Assembly (NCBI RefSeq): GCF_037975245.1
Contig: NC_092571.1
Location: 357,501 to 421,500, forward strand
DNA: 64,000 bases
Reading direction: 5' to 3'
DNA from: Apostichopus japonicus
Lineage: Eukaryota > Echinodermata > Holothuroidea > Aspidochirotida > Stichopodidae
Shown: piece by piece, positions 47,032-58,385 of the stretch
How positions within the stretch are numbered: position 1 is the first letter of the stretch
Layout of the letters: every line of letters starts with the position of its first letter
Notes under the pieces: generated by a model
The model's input: the letters and a program-made list of their open reading frames with translations, nothing else
Told to the model about the DNA's origin: nothing
Database searches by the model: none
Position numbers and translations under genes: made by a program

Positions 47032-47713
47032 CAGGAGCGTAGCCAGGGGGCTAAGGGGGAGACCGCCCCCCCCTCAATTTTTTTTTTGTATTTTTTTTTT
47101 ATGATATGGAAGTTTTATAGTAGCTGTTATAAGAGGTTTTAATATCATTAACTGTGTCTGAATTTTCGAAACTTCCCTGACCAACATTCTTCATCATACT
47201 TCCCTCTACTCGTGCAATTTTGACAGGTCTGTTAGGGGTTGAAGGTTTTTTTTCTATATATTGGTTGTCCATAGATGATATTTTGTGCAACATTATGGGC
47301 ATGTTTGAAGTGAATTTTTATTCAAATTCTGAACAAATAATGGGCTTTAAAACCTTGAAAAGTGGGGCTGACGGGTATTTTGGGCCGTTACGTAGTATTA
47401 CCTACAAAAGCAATGATCCACAGGAGATGCAATGAGGTCCAACATGATGTGTGACTGGTGTCAATCTTAAAATAGGTAATGGATGGAAAAAAAAACTATT
47501 TGGAAAAAACTTGGTTCTCAGGCAAAAGTGTACATCTGGTTGGTCATTTTCAAGCCTGAGAAGTGCCATTTTCGGTGATCTGGGGGCTATCAAAACCAGA
47601 AATTTTCTTGTACGCTGCTTGCCAACCGATGGTGGCGCTCCGCTTAGTTAGTAATATACAAAATATCACAAAGCGCGAGAACAATTTGGGGGATGAAAGT
47701 TGCTACGCACCTG
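47032..47713. mobile_element. hAT-like element in adducin intron, unit 2
   Basis: Duplicate of 43801-44484, so the element inserted before the segmental duplication. Confidence 0.6.
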
Positions 47714-47973
47714 CACCCAAGCAAATGTACCCCATCAATATTTGAAATAAATCACCGCCCCGGATCACATTGTCCAGAATGGTGACAATCCCGCTTCCCC
47801 CTCCCCCCAACAACCCTTCTATCCTTGTTCTCCCTCTGAAAAGATCAAACATTTGCTAAATAAATAGCAAACAAACAAAGGATGACTAACTTCTGATAAT
47901 TCCATCTGTAGGACATTTTAGATTTATATTTTTTTGTTTCTGGAAAGTGCTAAAATCAAAACATTTTCATCAC

Positions 47974-47996
47974 CTTGGCAAGTGCCTCTTTGATGT
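47974..47996 (-). CDS. Possible adducin microexon, copy 2
   Basis: 23 bases, ACATCAAAGAGGCACTTGCC then AAG, with AG before (CAATTCAAG) and GTGATG after. If the neck exon uses GTAGTA at 48098, this piece makes the phase exact (1 to 0) and adds about IKEALAK before the WVGDKD exon. No vertebrate counterpart is known to me. Confidence 0.3.
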
Positions 47997-48102
47997 CTTG
48001 AATTGTCAAAGTCCCCAAATTGCCCAAAATTAAGGATTGTGTCGGGTGATTCTGTCAAACAGATGATGTGCCTACCACCAATTACATGTCACTACTACTC
48101 AG

Positions 48103-48390
48103 GTGTATCTTTGTCTTGTAGCCCTCGTCTTCCCCTTCCTCTCCCCAGTTGGCGTACTCTTGGGCTACCTTCACCTTGGAGTATGTGTTTGGCGTGTTCA
48201 GCCATTTCGTCTTCTCCTCTGCCTGCCTCCTGTTCAACATCTTGATCGGTGACTCGTATCTGCTCTTCTCAAATTCGTTGTCGTAGATGTAGATGAAGTT
48301 GGTGGAGGCGGCTGGGTAGGCGACGTCGCTCTTGGGCTTCAGTTCGTGTCTCACAAACGGCTGGCCGTACACGTTGCCTGTTATGTATCC
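48103..48390 (-). CDS. Adducin neck exon, copy 2
   Basis: The acceptor TTTGTTACAG starts the exon at GYITGNVYGQPFVRHE. KSDVAYPAAS and EEKTKWLNTPNTYSKVKV follow, matching adducin KSDVEIPA and REKTRWLNSPNTYMKVNV. It ends near GYKTKIH. At the position that keeps phase 0 (48102) the donor is CTGAGT, not GTGAGT. If this is read through, the frame ends nine bases past LSSSDM at a TAA region. Alternatively a donor GTAGTA at 48098 plus a 23-base microexon (47974-47996) also restores the frame. Confidence 0.9.
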
Positions 48391-49034
48391 CTGTAACAAA
48401 TTAAAAAGTTCCTGTGATCAAATTTTTGTGCTGGTTGCAGATCTAAGTCACTCTTACATCTAACATCAGCAGCACAACATTCCTCCATCTTTGCTGTTTT
48501 ACTTATGAAATGATTACATATCAAGTCTTCCACAAGTATCTCTTTGAAAATCTCACACATTCGCTGTCTTTGGTGCATTCAGGACAAACTAATTGGAACA
48601 TTCCGTTTCTATGCCATTTCCATGAAATATTGCACAATTTTGGATGCAGGTGATCTTGAAAATATTTTCAAAATGGGTGGGGTGTGCAACAGATCACATG
48701 GGGGAGCTTCATGAAGTTCCCCAAACCGATAAAGTATCGATTATCCTGATACGTCACAGCTGTTTACTTTGACTGAACGAAGCTACCTGCTTATCCACAC
48801 TGACTTCCTACAACTCACTTCTCACTGAATTATCTCACTTAATAAAGCGTATTAGCTTGGTACACATATGATCAAAAACCTCATACGTTAACTAGCGACG
48901 CCATCGGTTGGCAATTAGCATAGTAAATGCTAGCTATGTTTGCCCAGATCTTTAAATGCAAATAAGGCTAGTTGGTCTGCTGCACAGACGTTGCAGGCCA
49001 AGTGAGTTGGAATTTTTGCATTTTGAAATCTTAC

Positions 49035-49199
49035 CATATTGTCCAAATGTCTCATCATGGCTTCAAACTCCAGTTTACCGACCTTCAGTTTGTGTCCTGT
49101 CTCACTGACCCCACCTGCGTCCTTGGCAGTCGCTTCGCCGACCTTGTCTCTGACTTCATCCGGTAGGTGGATGACATTATCCAGGCCTACGGCATGTAT
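49035..49199 (-). CDS. Adducin exon: head-to-neck junction (single copy)
   Basis: A 165-base exon, acceptor CGTGACAG, donor GTAAGA, phase 0/0. It reads IHAVGLDNVIHLPDEV, continues through a Lys/Gly/Glu-rich linker and ends KLEFEAMMRHLDNM. This matches adducin EFEALMRMLDNLGY at the start of the neck. It joins in frame to ACEIQ upstream and to GYITGN downstream. It is the last single-copy exon before the duplicated block. Confidence 0.92.
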
Positions 49200-50438
49200 C
49201 TGTCACGAATAATTAGCATACGGTAAAGCGTTTGAATGCAGTTTGTTGCTACATTATCGAACACAAGTCTTACGAGCGACTCTTTTAATCTCTCTTATTC
49301 CTCCTTTGTCGTTTCTCGTTGCCGACTTTGCTCTGCTGGTCCTAACACTACTAAGGAGATTCTTATATTTGTCATCTTGTATATGCCATCCGAGGAATGA
49401 AACTCAACAATTTCATATAAGAGGACGACAAAATCGTACATGATTTGCCGAAGAAACCATCCGTTTGGCATTTATGCTTCAAAAATACAAGACCCACTAA
49501 AGAGTCGTTTTTAGCTTAAATCTGGTTTGAAATTTCGTCCTTTTGATGAAACCTTTGAATCCTTCTCAATTGAAGCATTTTGTCTTCCATCTCTCTGTCA
49601 AGGGACAAAAGAGCTAAATACTGCCATTACAGAACAAGCACAGAAATGCACTTCTCCTTCAACAGGCAAATATTTGAGCCAACTGTCTGTCTGGGCAATA
49701 ATACTTCATTTGTTCCTATCCAACAAAATTTGTTTGTCTGTCAACAAAACTGGACCAAACTTGGCTATTTGATTATTTGCTCTTTAATGAACAAAAAGAT
49801 GTCAACTTCTCTATGGTGGATATAACCAATGCCTGGATTCTGCAAAGCACCTTGATAGCAAACAGGCAAAAGCATTATGTACAATATGTATGAGGTACAA
49901 TAGAAGCATTGTAACACTATCAGGAAAACGGATGTTTGTGTTTATAAGCCTCTTCTCCAAACGATTTGATACAGAATCCTGTGGACGCCTGCGGGCACAA
50001 GCTGAGCTCATCAAACTTACAAAGACCCTCAGGAGCATCCCAGCTTTCCTTTCATGATGTTAGTGTCATCACATTAGTATTTATAATACGCTTTCTGGCC
50101 AAGGTGAAGTGCACAGGCACGGCAGTATTTGAATATACCGCGGAGGATTGAAAACTGAAGCCTTTCCAAAATCTCATCGATCATATTCATAGACTTACTG
50201 TTTTAGTATTCTGTGCTTAATACTCCCTTTTGAACAGATATTTATTCCTCTTGAATTTTATTCAACTTTTATTAGCAGATTGAATTTGAGTTCGCAGAAA
50301 TAAATGTTTCAGTTTTTGAGTCGGACTAAATTTATTCCAGTCCTTGCAGCCCGACTGAACTTTATTAACATTAGACTGAAACTTGGAAGAAAATAAATTT
50401 TATCCCACAGCGACAGGCCTAGGCCTAAATATCCAATA

Positions 50439-50658
50439 ATGGATGTTCAGAACTTGCTGCAGTTATCCAAGAATATGGAAAATATTGTTGACCCATCGAA
50501 GAAGACCAAGCCTAAAAAATGTGTTATTTATTGGATGAAAGATCAACAAGTTAGTACAGAGTCGGTGATGGACAAAGAAAATGCAACTGAAAATGCAGTC
50601 TGCTTGATAAAGTGGAGAGGAAAGCGGCCGTATTCTAGAAAAATCATCAAAATAAGTG
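50439..50658 (+). CDS. Exon 1 of a two-exon, 122-residue hypothetical protein
   Basis: ATG 50439 to a donor GTATGT at 50659, phase 1. Residues 24-73 contain KKCVIYWMKDQQVSTESVMD and AVCLIKWRGKRPYSRKIIKI. This is a lysine-rich, small beta-type module (YW...KW.GK.Y...I.KISG) of the kind found at the N-terminus of some invertebrate BEN-domain-related proteins; that link is tentative. It lies in reverse orientation inside an adducin intron. Confidence 0.6.
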
Positions 50659-51398
50659 GTATGTTGACCTTTTTTCTGTTTCATTTCTATGTGTAATCAT
50701 ATGAAACTTTCTGACAGTGGCACAATAACCAAGATCAACTTCTAATTTTATCCTGTCTTGTGCAACGATAAACAGCATATTTGCAGTTAATAAAATTAAT
50801 AATCAAATTAAAATAAGACAAGGCTACATGTGTAGAATATTTCTTGTTTAGGCCTAAACTTATAAGGTTACTACAGTTAAGCTTATTCTTATGGGTGCAT
50901 GGGGCAATACCTATGTTTGGTAATTATTTGGACATTCAGTACTTGGATTAGTTTCCTAGTTTTACCTAGTCAAACTTCACGTTCAAGTCTGACGTTTCTC
51001 TTACCGTACTACAGAGATTTTACTTACCATTGAAATAGCGTTATAAAAATGCAAAACATTTGAGTGTTGGGCATGCAGGGTTTAATGTGATTACATTTCT
51101 GTTTTTCATATGTGGTTATAATGCAATGGCCAAATTTTTTATCATTTTAATAATTATTACAGGGGGGGAGGGCTAGTAAGGTTATATATAAACTTTGTGA
51201 CATGTTGTAAGACATGTGTAAACATGCTTGCTTGCAAAAAAAGTGGGGTCTAAAGCCACCCATCTCTCCCTCGCGTTGCGACGTCCATTATGCACTGAAT
51301 ATTATATATTATATTTTCCGTTTCTGGTGGGTGGTTATTGTGCCAATGTATATTTGTGCCCTATCATTATTAATTATTTCTATTTGTTTTATGTTCAG

Positions 51399-51547
51399 AG
51401 TACATTCACAGTATGTGTGGCAGAAACCAGTGGACAGAGCCACAGCCACAAGCGATGAACAAACGGTTTGCATACAAGTGCATGAATGCTACAAGAAAGA
51501 TACATGAAATTGAAGAAGCTGTATTTTATTTTTGTTTTGTTTTGTAA
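51399..51547 (+). CDS. Exon 2 of the 122-residue hypothetical protein
   Basis: Acceptor TTATGTTCAG, entering in phase 1 and ending at TAA 51545-51547. It encodes EYIHSMCGRNQWTEPQPQAM then NKRFAYKCMNATRKIHEIEE. The matched phase and dense, non-repetitive coding over 49 residues support the two-exon model. The overlapping frames in this region are not in phase with exon 1. Confidence 0.5.
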
Positions 51548-51679
51548 TTTTATAGTTGTTGCATAAAAAAGGAGACTTCAGAATTCTGGTTATTCTCATT
51601 ATTTGTTTGGAGAGTTTTAATCAATAACTAGGACAACAAGCTGGCCAAATTCCTAACTCTCCTTACTTGGAACTGATTA

Positions 51680-52090
51680 GCATACAAGTATTCAATAAGT
51701 ATTTGAGTAAGTATTCAGAAACCTGTTAAGCCTTCATAAAATAACTAATTAGCATACAAGTATTCGAATACTAGCGAATAAGTATTCGAGTAACTATAAG
51801 TATTCATCAGAGCCAAATTATTTAAATGAGCGAATACTTATATGTAAATGAGCTAAGTATTCAAATAGCTATTCCAAATCTACTCGAATACCTATTCGAA
51901 TACCTATTTGAATACCTATTTGAATACCTAACAGGTATTCGAATACTTCACTCATTTACATATTTTGGCTCTGAGGAAGGCTTATAGTTATTCATATTAG
52001 TATTGGAATACTTATTTTGTACTGTGTGTTATATGGTAAATTTTCTGAATACTGAGGAAATCTTTGAATACTTTTTGAATACTTATCGAA
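51680..52090. repeat. Foldback repeat of GTATTCGAATAC palindromes
   Basis: Many copies of AGTATTCGAATAC-type words in both orientations. The outer part is an inverted repeat: CAGAGCCAAATTATTTAAAT near 51809, and its reverse-complement relative CATTTACATATTTTGGCTCTG near 51953. It is probably a non-autonomous foldback element. Confidence 0.7.
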
Positions 52091-53289
52091 TATATTTGTG
52101 TAAGGTAAGGGTGGCTTTATTAGAAAGCAGATAATCCGCTTTGTAACGACCATTATTTGTTACCCAGACTCGACACAAAAAACCACACACACACCGATTG
52201 ATAAAATTGTAGGTTGACAAAACCCAGACAACCAGCTCTTGATGCTGCAGGGAGAAGAGAGGACCAAGTACTCCCATTCCTGCCCATCAACACCCCCCAC
52301 TTCCCCCACCACTTGTAATCCCAACCCACTAGTAAAGTGTGTTGCTGAACCTTCAAGACAAACAAATAGAAAACTCAATTATGACTTTCATAAAAGATCT
52401 CTAAGTGAGATTTTTCCCACAGTTTCAACTGGTAGCTTTTCTAAGGATTTACAGTAGCCAAAAGACCCTGGATTCCAAGGTCAATAATGAAACACATCTC
52501 CCAGGTGGGTAACCTTGCCCTTGGGGTCAGACATCAAAAAGAATATTATGGGAATTTTATCGATGAATGTCAACATTATTAGTGCCCATACATGTTAGAA
52601 AGCAAACATCTCCCTACTATGCCTTAATCTAAATCCATAAATCCGATTTGGAGTCGGCAAGTCGCATCAAGACTAGCAATTATTCCAGTCAAACATACTT
52701 CTTCAACCGCTGTTCTTTTCGTTTCATGGAGCAGGCTTTGCTATTGCAGGTGACTTTCTGCTGTTACTCAGAGCCTAGTTTGACTCGGAGAAAAGCAAAC
52801 AAAAGTTTGTACAGAAGCAGAATCTTCAGAGGTGGAGAGAGTTAGAAGAGTGTAATGACTACATATTGATACAGAAGTAGACTACGCTAATGGCAAAATC
52901 AAGTTCCGTGTAGGCTAGGAGATACAATCATTCCCAAGACAATAAAAATTCCAAATTGATTATATTGTTTGGAAACAGTTTGAAAATTTCAGATAACTTT
53001 TCTCAGAGGAGAGGGTCATAACAAAGATTAACTCAATCCATACCATTTACTTTGTGTTTGGAGTTGACTAATCTTGTCCATTTTCATCCCTCAACCCCCT
53101 TACCCCATTCCCGGCTCTTTAGAAAACAGCTTAAAAAAGGAAAACTCTGTAAATTTCACAGGTCTCGAAAATATTCTGAAATGGAGGAGAATGAACAAAC
53201 TGTAATATAACCAGAGAACATTTGGCCTCACACTGCTAAGTTTTACAAGCAATCCGACCACGTTGGACCAAGTCCAGCTAATTCTTTAC

Positions 53290-53518
53290 CTGTATCTCGC
53301 ATGCTGCTACACAGTTGAGGGATAGGAAGTACGCCTCCTCTATGGACCCACCACAGCAGACGATACCATGGTTATGCAAGAATAGGATCTTGTTTTTGAT
53401 GATTTGATCCTCCTGTTCCTCCTCGACCACGATCCCCGTGAAGTCATAGTGTAGAGATCTCACCACAAATCAAGGCTTCTTGACTCATCGACAAAAGGCC
53501 ACACTTCATAGTTGAGAC
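53290..53518 (-). CDS. Adducin exon: end of the aldolase-II-like head domain, with a one-base frameshift
   Basis: Adducin caps actin filaments and links spectrin to actin at the membrane skeleton. This exon (acceptor TCTTGACAG, donor GTAAAG) encodes VSTMKCGLLSMSQEALICGE and, in another frame, HYDFTGIVVEEEQEDQIIKN and HNHGIVCCGGSIEEAYFLS ending ACEIQ. These match vertebrate adducin SSMKCGLLPISQEAL... YYDYQG... RNHGVVALG..EEAF... ACEIQ. The exon is 229 bases, one more than the 228 its phase 0/0 borders require. The extra base lies in the run around ATCTCTACACTATG (about 53446-53459). It is either a pseudogene lesion or a sequence error. Confidence 0.9.
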
Positions 53519-55500
53519 CTGTCAAGATTCAAAGCAAAAAATTAAAAATCCTCCATATTCTATGACATCTTTGCTTTTAAAGATTTGCTTTGGTCAACAA
53601 CTTGCAGGAAGGGTAATGCTAGGCAAACATATTGAATATTCAAAGAACATTTAAAAATTCTCCATAATCTATAACATCATTGCTTTTAAGGTAGTTTTTT
53701 TTTTTTTGTGGTCAGCAAATTTATAAAGCCAACTGGGTATTAATCAAAACAAATCGAAATGTGACAAGTCAAGCTAAAGATGTTAAAGAAAATGATCAAA
53801 ATCCAAGTAAAGAAAAAAGGAACCTGCTCTAAGAATCATGAAAGTAATTATAAAGGTGGATACTCACAGCAGCGGCTGCCGAAGTGTGCACATGTTAAAT
53901 GCATTTAGTACCTGGTCTGGATTTATTATTACTATTGCTTTCGCAGACTTTTAACTTTGAACACTATCTATCAATATGTAGCAACTGCTTTGAAGTTGAT
54001 GAGAAAAACATCTTTTGGCCGAGAAGCATCCAACATTGGGGTTATTCCACTCATCTCCAGAAGTTATCTGTTGATCCAAAAAAAATCCCTTAGTTCATTT
54101 TTGCCTTTAAATAAAACAGTGAGTGACTTAATTATTTAGATTACACAAAAGAAGGCAAAACTATATCAAGAAAGACAATTGATCAAGTTAGCCATTAGCT
54201 AGCATTTGAAAGCAGTAGAGAAGACCAGCATATGCAGAGAAGTCTCCTAGATAATTGAAACAAACACTGTTGTTCTATAACTCTATAAACACTACCTGGC
54301 AATTGATTGGACATTGTTTATATGTAAAGGATTGGGTGGTTAGAGGAGTCTGGTTGCGACATCCAAGGGGGGGGGGGGGGGGAGATATAGTATGGCAAGG
54401 GAAGGCAGAACTCAGTTTTTCTCTTTATGCGCTGGTATTTTGTTCCCCACTAGCAAGCTCTACATCAAAAAATAGGAGGAAAAGGAAAACAAATGTGTAA
54501 TAAACAATGCTTGATAAAATCATAAACTAGCTTTTAAATGTTGGAACACTCCTTTAATGCTCAGAAAATATTAAAGAGTGAAATTGGGTTCTTTAATATT
54601 AAGGAGTAGAAGGCTCTTTTAAATGCTTATGCCATGCAACCCACAATGCTTCTCATGTCAAAAATTAACCTTCTATTCTAAAAATCATGGCTATAACCGA
54701 CATATGATAAAAAAAAATAAGATATAAAATCTTAAATTTGTCCAAAATCCATAACTATCTAAAAAAATATTTGCTTTGTCAATAGATGATAGATAAAGGG
54801 AATCAATACAGCTTATTTATTACAACTCTAAGTGTGCATATGACCAACTAATCCCAATGCCATGGAATACTATTATGTACCAACGCCAACAACAATATGA
54901 ACACAACAGTTACCTTTATCATACACATGGACACGGCCATCTTATACTACAAAAACTTGTGATAAAACTGAGGGCGTACTGGCAAATACTGCAGAATATG
55001 TACAACCTATCTAGCCTTATGCTGTCTACCAACAGAAATCACCTACAACATAAAAATGAAATGCAAGCAAATATGAATACTTGTAACGTCTTCTGTCACA
55101 TACTGAAATAATTATTGGATCTAGTACAGTAGTAGCAGGCATATCACATAATATAATACATGCTTGGACCTAAGATGTTTAAAAAGTGAGGAACAAACTT
55201 ACCTGATTGTACCTGGTCTCCATAGCTGCCCTCAGCATACACTGCAAACGTACATTTTCTGCAACACCTAACTTCACGTCAAACTACAAAAAAAGCATCA
55301 TATCAGTCAAAATCTTAGAAAAGTTACAAATGAAACATGTTATTACCTCATAGAGCTTTTGATGATAAACTGACGCAGGGAAAGTTAATTAAAAATAACA
55401 AATTTTTTTGGATATATACATAAATCTTAGGTTTCGTGTATAAACTACATTGTCAATGGTCCTGACCACAAACTTTTTCAGGTTCCTTACCTGCAACTTC
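53519..55500. other. Adducin upstream intron; one unassigned candidate exon
   Basis: The preceding adducin exon (expected to end near HIHTP..LA) was not recognised. The sequence is AT-rich with a G homopolymer at 54367-54382. Confidence 0.4.
55203..55283 (-). CDS. Candidate internal exon, unknown gene
   Basis: 81 bases between acceptor TTTTTTTGTAG and a consensus donor CAG/GTAAGT. Only one frame is open: FDVKLGVAENVRLQCMLRAA then METRYNQ. I do not recognise it as adducin. The splice sites are strong. Confidence 0.45.
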
Positions 55501-55504
55501 CTGG

Positions 55505-55790
55505 AGTTTTGAAGGCTGAAATTGCAAATAAACTAGTGCATATCCCTACACCAGTTTGAAGGGTCACATTGCAAATAAATTAATGCATATCCCTACACTA
55601 GTTTGGAGGGCTGAAATTGCAAATAAACTAGTGCATATCCCTACACTAGTTTGGAGCGCTGAAATTGCAAATAAACTATTGCATATCCCTATACTAGTTT
55701 GGAGTGCTGAAATTGCAATTAACTAGTGCATATCCCTACACTAGTTTGGAGGGCTGAAATTGCAATTAACTAGTGCATATCTCTACATAT
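55505..55790. repeat. ~55 bp tandem repeat, six copies
   Basis: The unit contains GGGCTGAAATTGCAAATAAA then CTAGTGCATATCCCTACACT. Copies differ by a few bases. Confidence 0.9.
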
Positions 55791-56128
55791 AAATAGACCT
55801 ATCAAAAAGCCCAATCCTTGAGATCAATTTTAAGTTGGTCTGACTTCATGAAGTCAAAAAATTGGATAACCAACCGTTATTGGATAACCAACCGTCAACC
55901 TGTTGACACTGTTCCTTGAGGAGCTCTTATATATTCTACTCTCTAATGATCTCCGAGGTTAAATAGAGTGTGGTTTTCACTACATCTTGCAAATTGTATT
56001 ATTTGAGACATTAATTGAGACAACATTTAGCAGAAAATTTTATTTTGTTCCAATTTTGGAATACTTTTTCTGCTGGAGATCTCGGCAACGACGTCCTGCG
56101 ACGTTCGTTAGCCTACAAGATTGTTAGT

Positions 56129-57200
56129 ATGGATTCTGCGACAGTGGAGAAATTAAAGGAGTGTAGCATCAGAGTTGCCGACAGTTCATATAAAGATACT
56201 GAGATTTTGTATGCTATCATGAATGATGTTGGTAGAGATGGAATTGCAAGTTGTGTGAAATCTTTAGGATGCTGGATTATCACATTAAAAGCAAAGGAAC
56301 AAGCTGATCTTATTTTGGACAGTGGACTCCTCGTGAATGGGAATCAGTTTCTACTGGTGTCAACAGAACGTTCCTAACTGTTAGTGTTTTCGGAGTACCT
56401 TCATTCATACAGGACGAAGATCTAACAGGAAAACTTTGTGAGTATGGGTGTAAAATAAGAGGCGAATGGAAAGGAAAGACCTTCCCCAGATTCCCAAATA
56501 TCGGGAACGGAATACGATATGTACAGTTAAAACTACCTGAAGAACACAAGAGCTTGCCTTACGCAATTAGAATTAACGGGATTAATATGAACTTAACGCA
56601 CAATGGTCAAACTAAAGTATGCAATTTGTGTTTGGAAAGCGATCACATCAGGAGAAACTGTCCTAACTGCAAATGTTAAGTTTGCGATGTCCAAGGGCAC
56701 CGGGAAGCTAATTGCCCAAAGGTCAGATGCTTTAAATGCCAAGAACGTTTGAAGAGTATCGCCATGACAACACAGACACTGGCTCGACCCTAGATACACA
56801 TGAAAACGAAACACAATATCAGTCTGAGGGATAAGTCACTGGGTCGGTTGAACAGGACGATCACGCTATTCAAGAAGCTAACGAGGTCAGGGCACAGAAA
56901 TCCGAACAAAACACGGATTCAACAGCAAAGAAGAACAATAACGCGAAATCCAGACACCCGAGTAATCCTAACCAGGAGTTAAAGAAAACCCACCAACAAC
57001 AGCGAACTGAACAAAAGACGACACTGCCAACACAAAAAGTAGTAGAACAACGGAGAACACAACCGGAGACTAGATCTCAGCGGGTGGAGGGGGCAAGCAC
57101 ACAAAGGGGAAACATCCAACCCCACAAAAAGCAAATATCCCTAGACAAAGACGGCTTTCAAACTATCAGACTAAAGAAGAAATCATTTATTCCTAATCTC
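56129..57200 (+). pseudogene. LINE copy 3 ORF1 (gag-like)
   Basis: The ATG at 56129 (MDSATVEKLKECSIRVADS) is the likely start. The frame breaks near 56360 and resumes one frame over with VFGVPSFIQDEDLTGKLCEY. Knuckles follow at CNLCLESDHIRRNC and, after a TAA, VCDVQGHREANC and CFKCQ. The C-terminal part is Gln/Arg/Asn-rich. An RNA-binding chaperone role is inferred from the family. Confidence 0.8.
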
Positions 57201-57213
57201 AGCAGAGCGAGAA

Positions 57214-58060
57214 ATGTCAGAACAAAGGATTCTTCGGCCGAACCTATGCAAAGATGATGGCGTTCATGTTATACGGTACATTTATTTATTTATAGCGATG
57301 CAAGCTGCAAAATACCTTGAAACAGGGGAGGAAGCTATCGCATGCAATTACTACGATATTGATTCATACAACAAGATGTCTCGCGAACACATATTGTCTT
57401 TATTCCACCATAATAGTCGAAGCCTTAACAAAAACTTAGACGACATAACTACATTTACGTCTCTATTGAAGGATTTCTCTGTCATTGGATTTACCGAAAC
57501 CTGGCTTACTGCAGATATATCCCCCTTAATCCATATCAATAACTATACGCTTGTTGAAAGGCATCGTCCCGAAAGGAGAGGTGGTGGTGTTTGTTCATTT
57601 TTCAACAAAGATCTAAATTTCAAACTCAGAAACGATATAAGCATTTTCAATGATTCTGTCAATGTTCATAGAGGTTGACATAACATCAGCAATGAAAAAT
57701 TATACCATAGGCGTAATTTATAGGCCTCCAAAAAGTTCACTGCATATTTTTCTGACACACGTAAACAAAATTTTAACCCAACTCTCCAATGAACGACATA
57801 GTGCGTACATTATGGGTGATTATAATATTGATCTTGCTGACAATATTAAATCTGCTGACTTTTTAAACTTACTATATGCCAGTGGATTTTTTCCTACTAT
57901 TACCAAACCTACCTGTGTGGGTTGCACTTCTGCAACTCTTTTAGATCATGTTATAACCAATGATGACTGCAAACTAATAACTGGTATCTTTGTAAGCGAT
58001 CTCAGTGACCATTATCCAATATTTCTCCAAACTGCCATACACAAAAGTAGACAAAGGGGC
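57214..58060 (+). pseudogene. LINE copy 3 endonuclease
   Basis: AP-endonuclease-like motifs: LFHHNSRSLNKNLDD (N..S motif), IGFTETWL (ETWL), YTLVERHRPERRGGGV (RGGGV), YIMGDYNIDL (GDYN) and LSDHYPIFL (SDH). The frame shifts near 57650. Catalytic residues look conserved, but the continuous protein is broken. Confidence 0.88.
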
Positions 58061-58385
58061 CCTATGTATGTAAGGAACTACTGCAAGACAAATGTACAGA
58101 ATTTCTTCTCAACAATCCGAGATGCTTCTTGGGAAAATGTTTCATCCCAAACTGATGCACACATTGCCTATTCTATGTTTTATAACAATTTCAATGCCAT
58201 ATATAATCAATGCTTTCCTGAGCAATGTGTCACCAAATCTAAGAAATGTCGAAAGAGACACCTGTGGATTACTGCAGGTATTCTAGTTTCTATCAAAAGA
58301 AACGATAAGCTATTTAAAAGACATATTAAGAACCCGTCTGGTGTAAATAAAACTATTTATTCTCAATATCGTAATAAGCTCAATC

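Larger units (their letters stand above)
45668..48744. repeat. Tandem segmental duplication, unit 2 (3077 bp)
   Basis: Second copy of the unit described at 42436-45515. It is adjacent to the single-copy adducin exon at 49035-49199. Confidence 0.95.
49200..53289. other. Adducin intron containing a plus-strand gene and foldback DNA
   Basis: Apart from the two-exon gene at 50439-51547 and the inverted repeat near 51.7-52.1 kb, no exon was supported. ORFs at 49243-49825 and 52083-52845 have no recognisable domains or matching splice borders. Confidence 0.45.
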
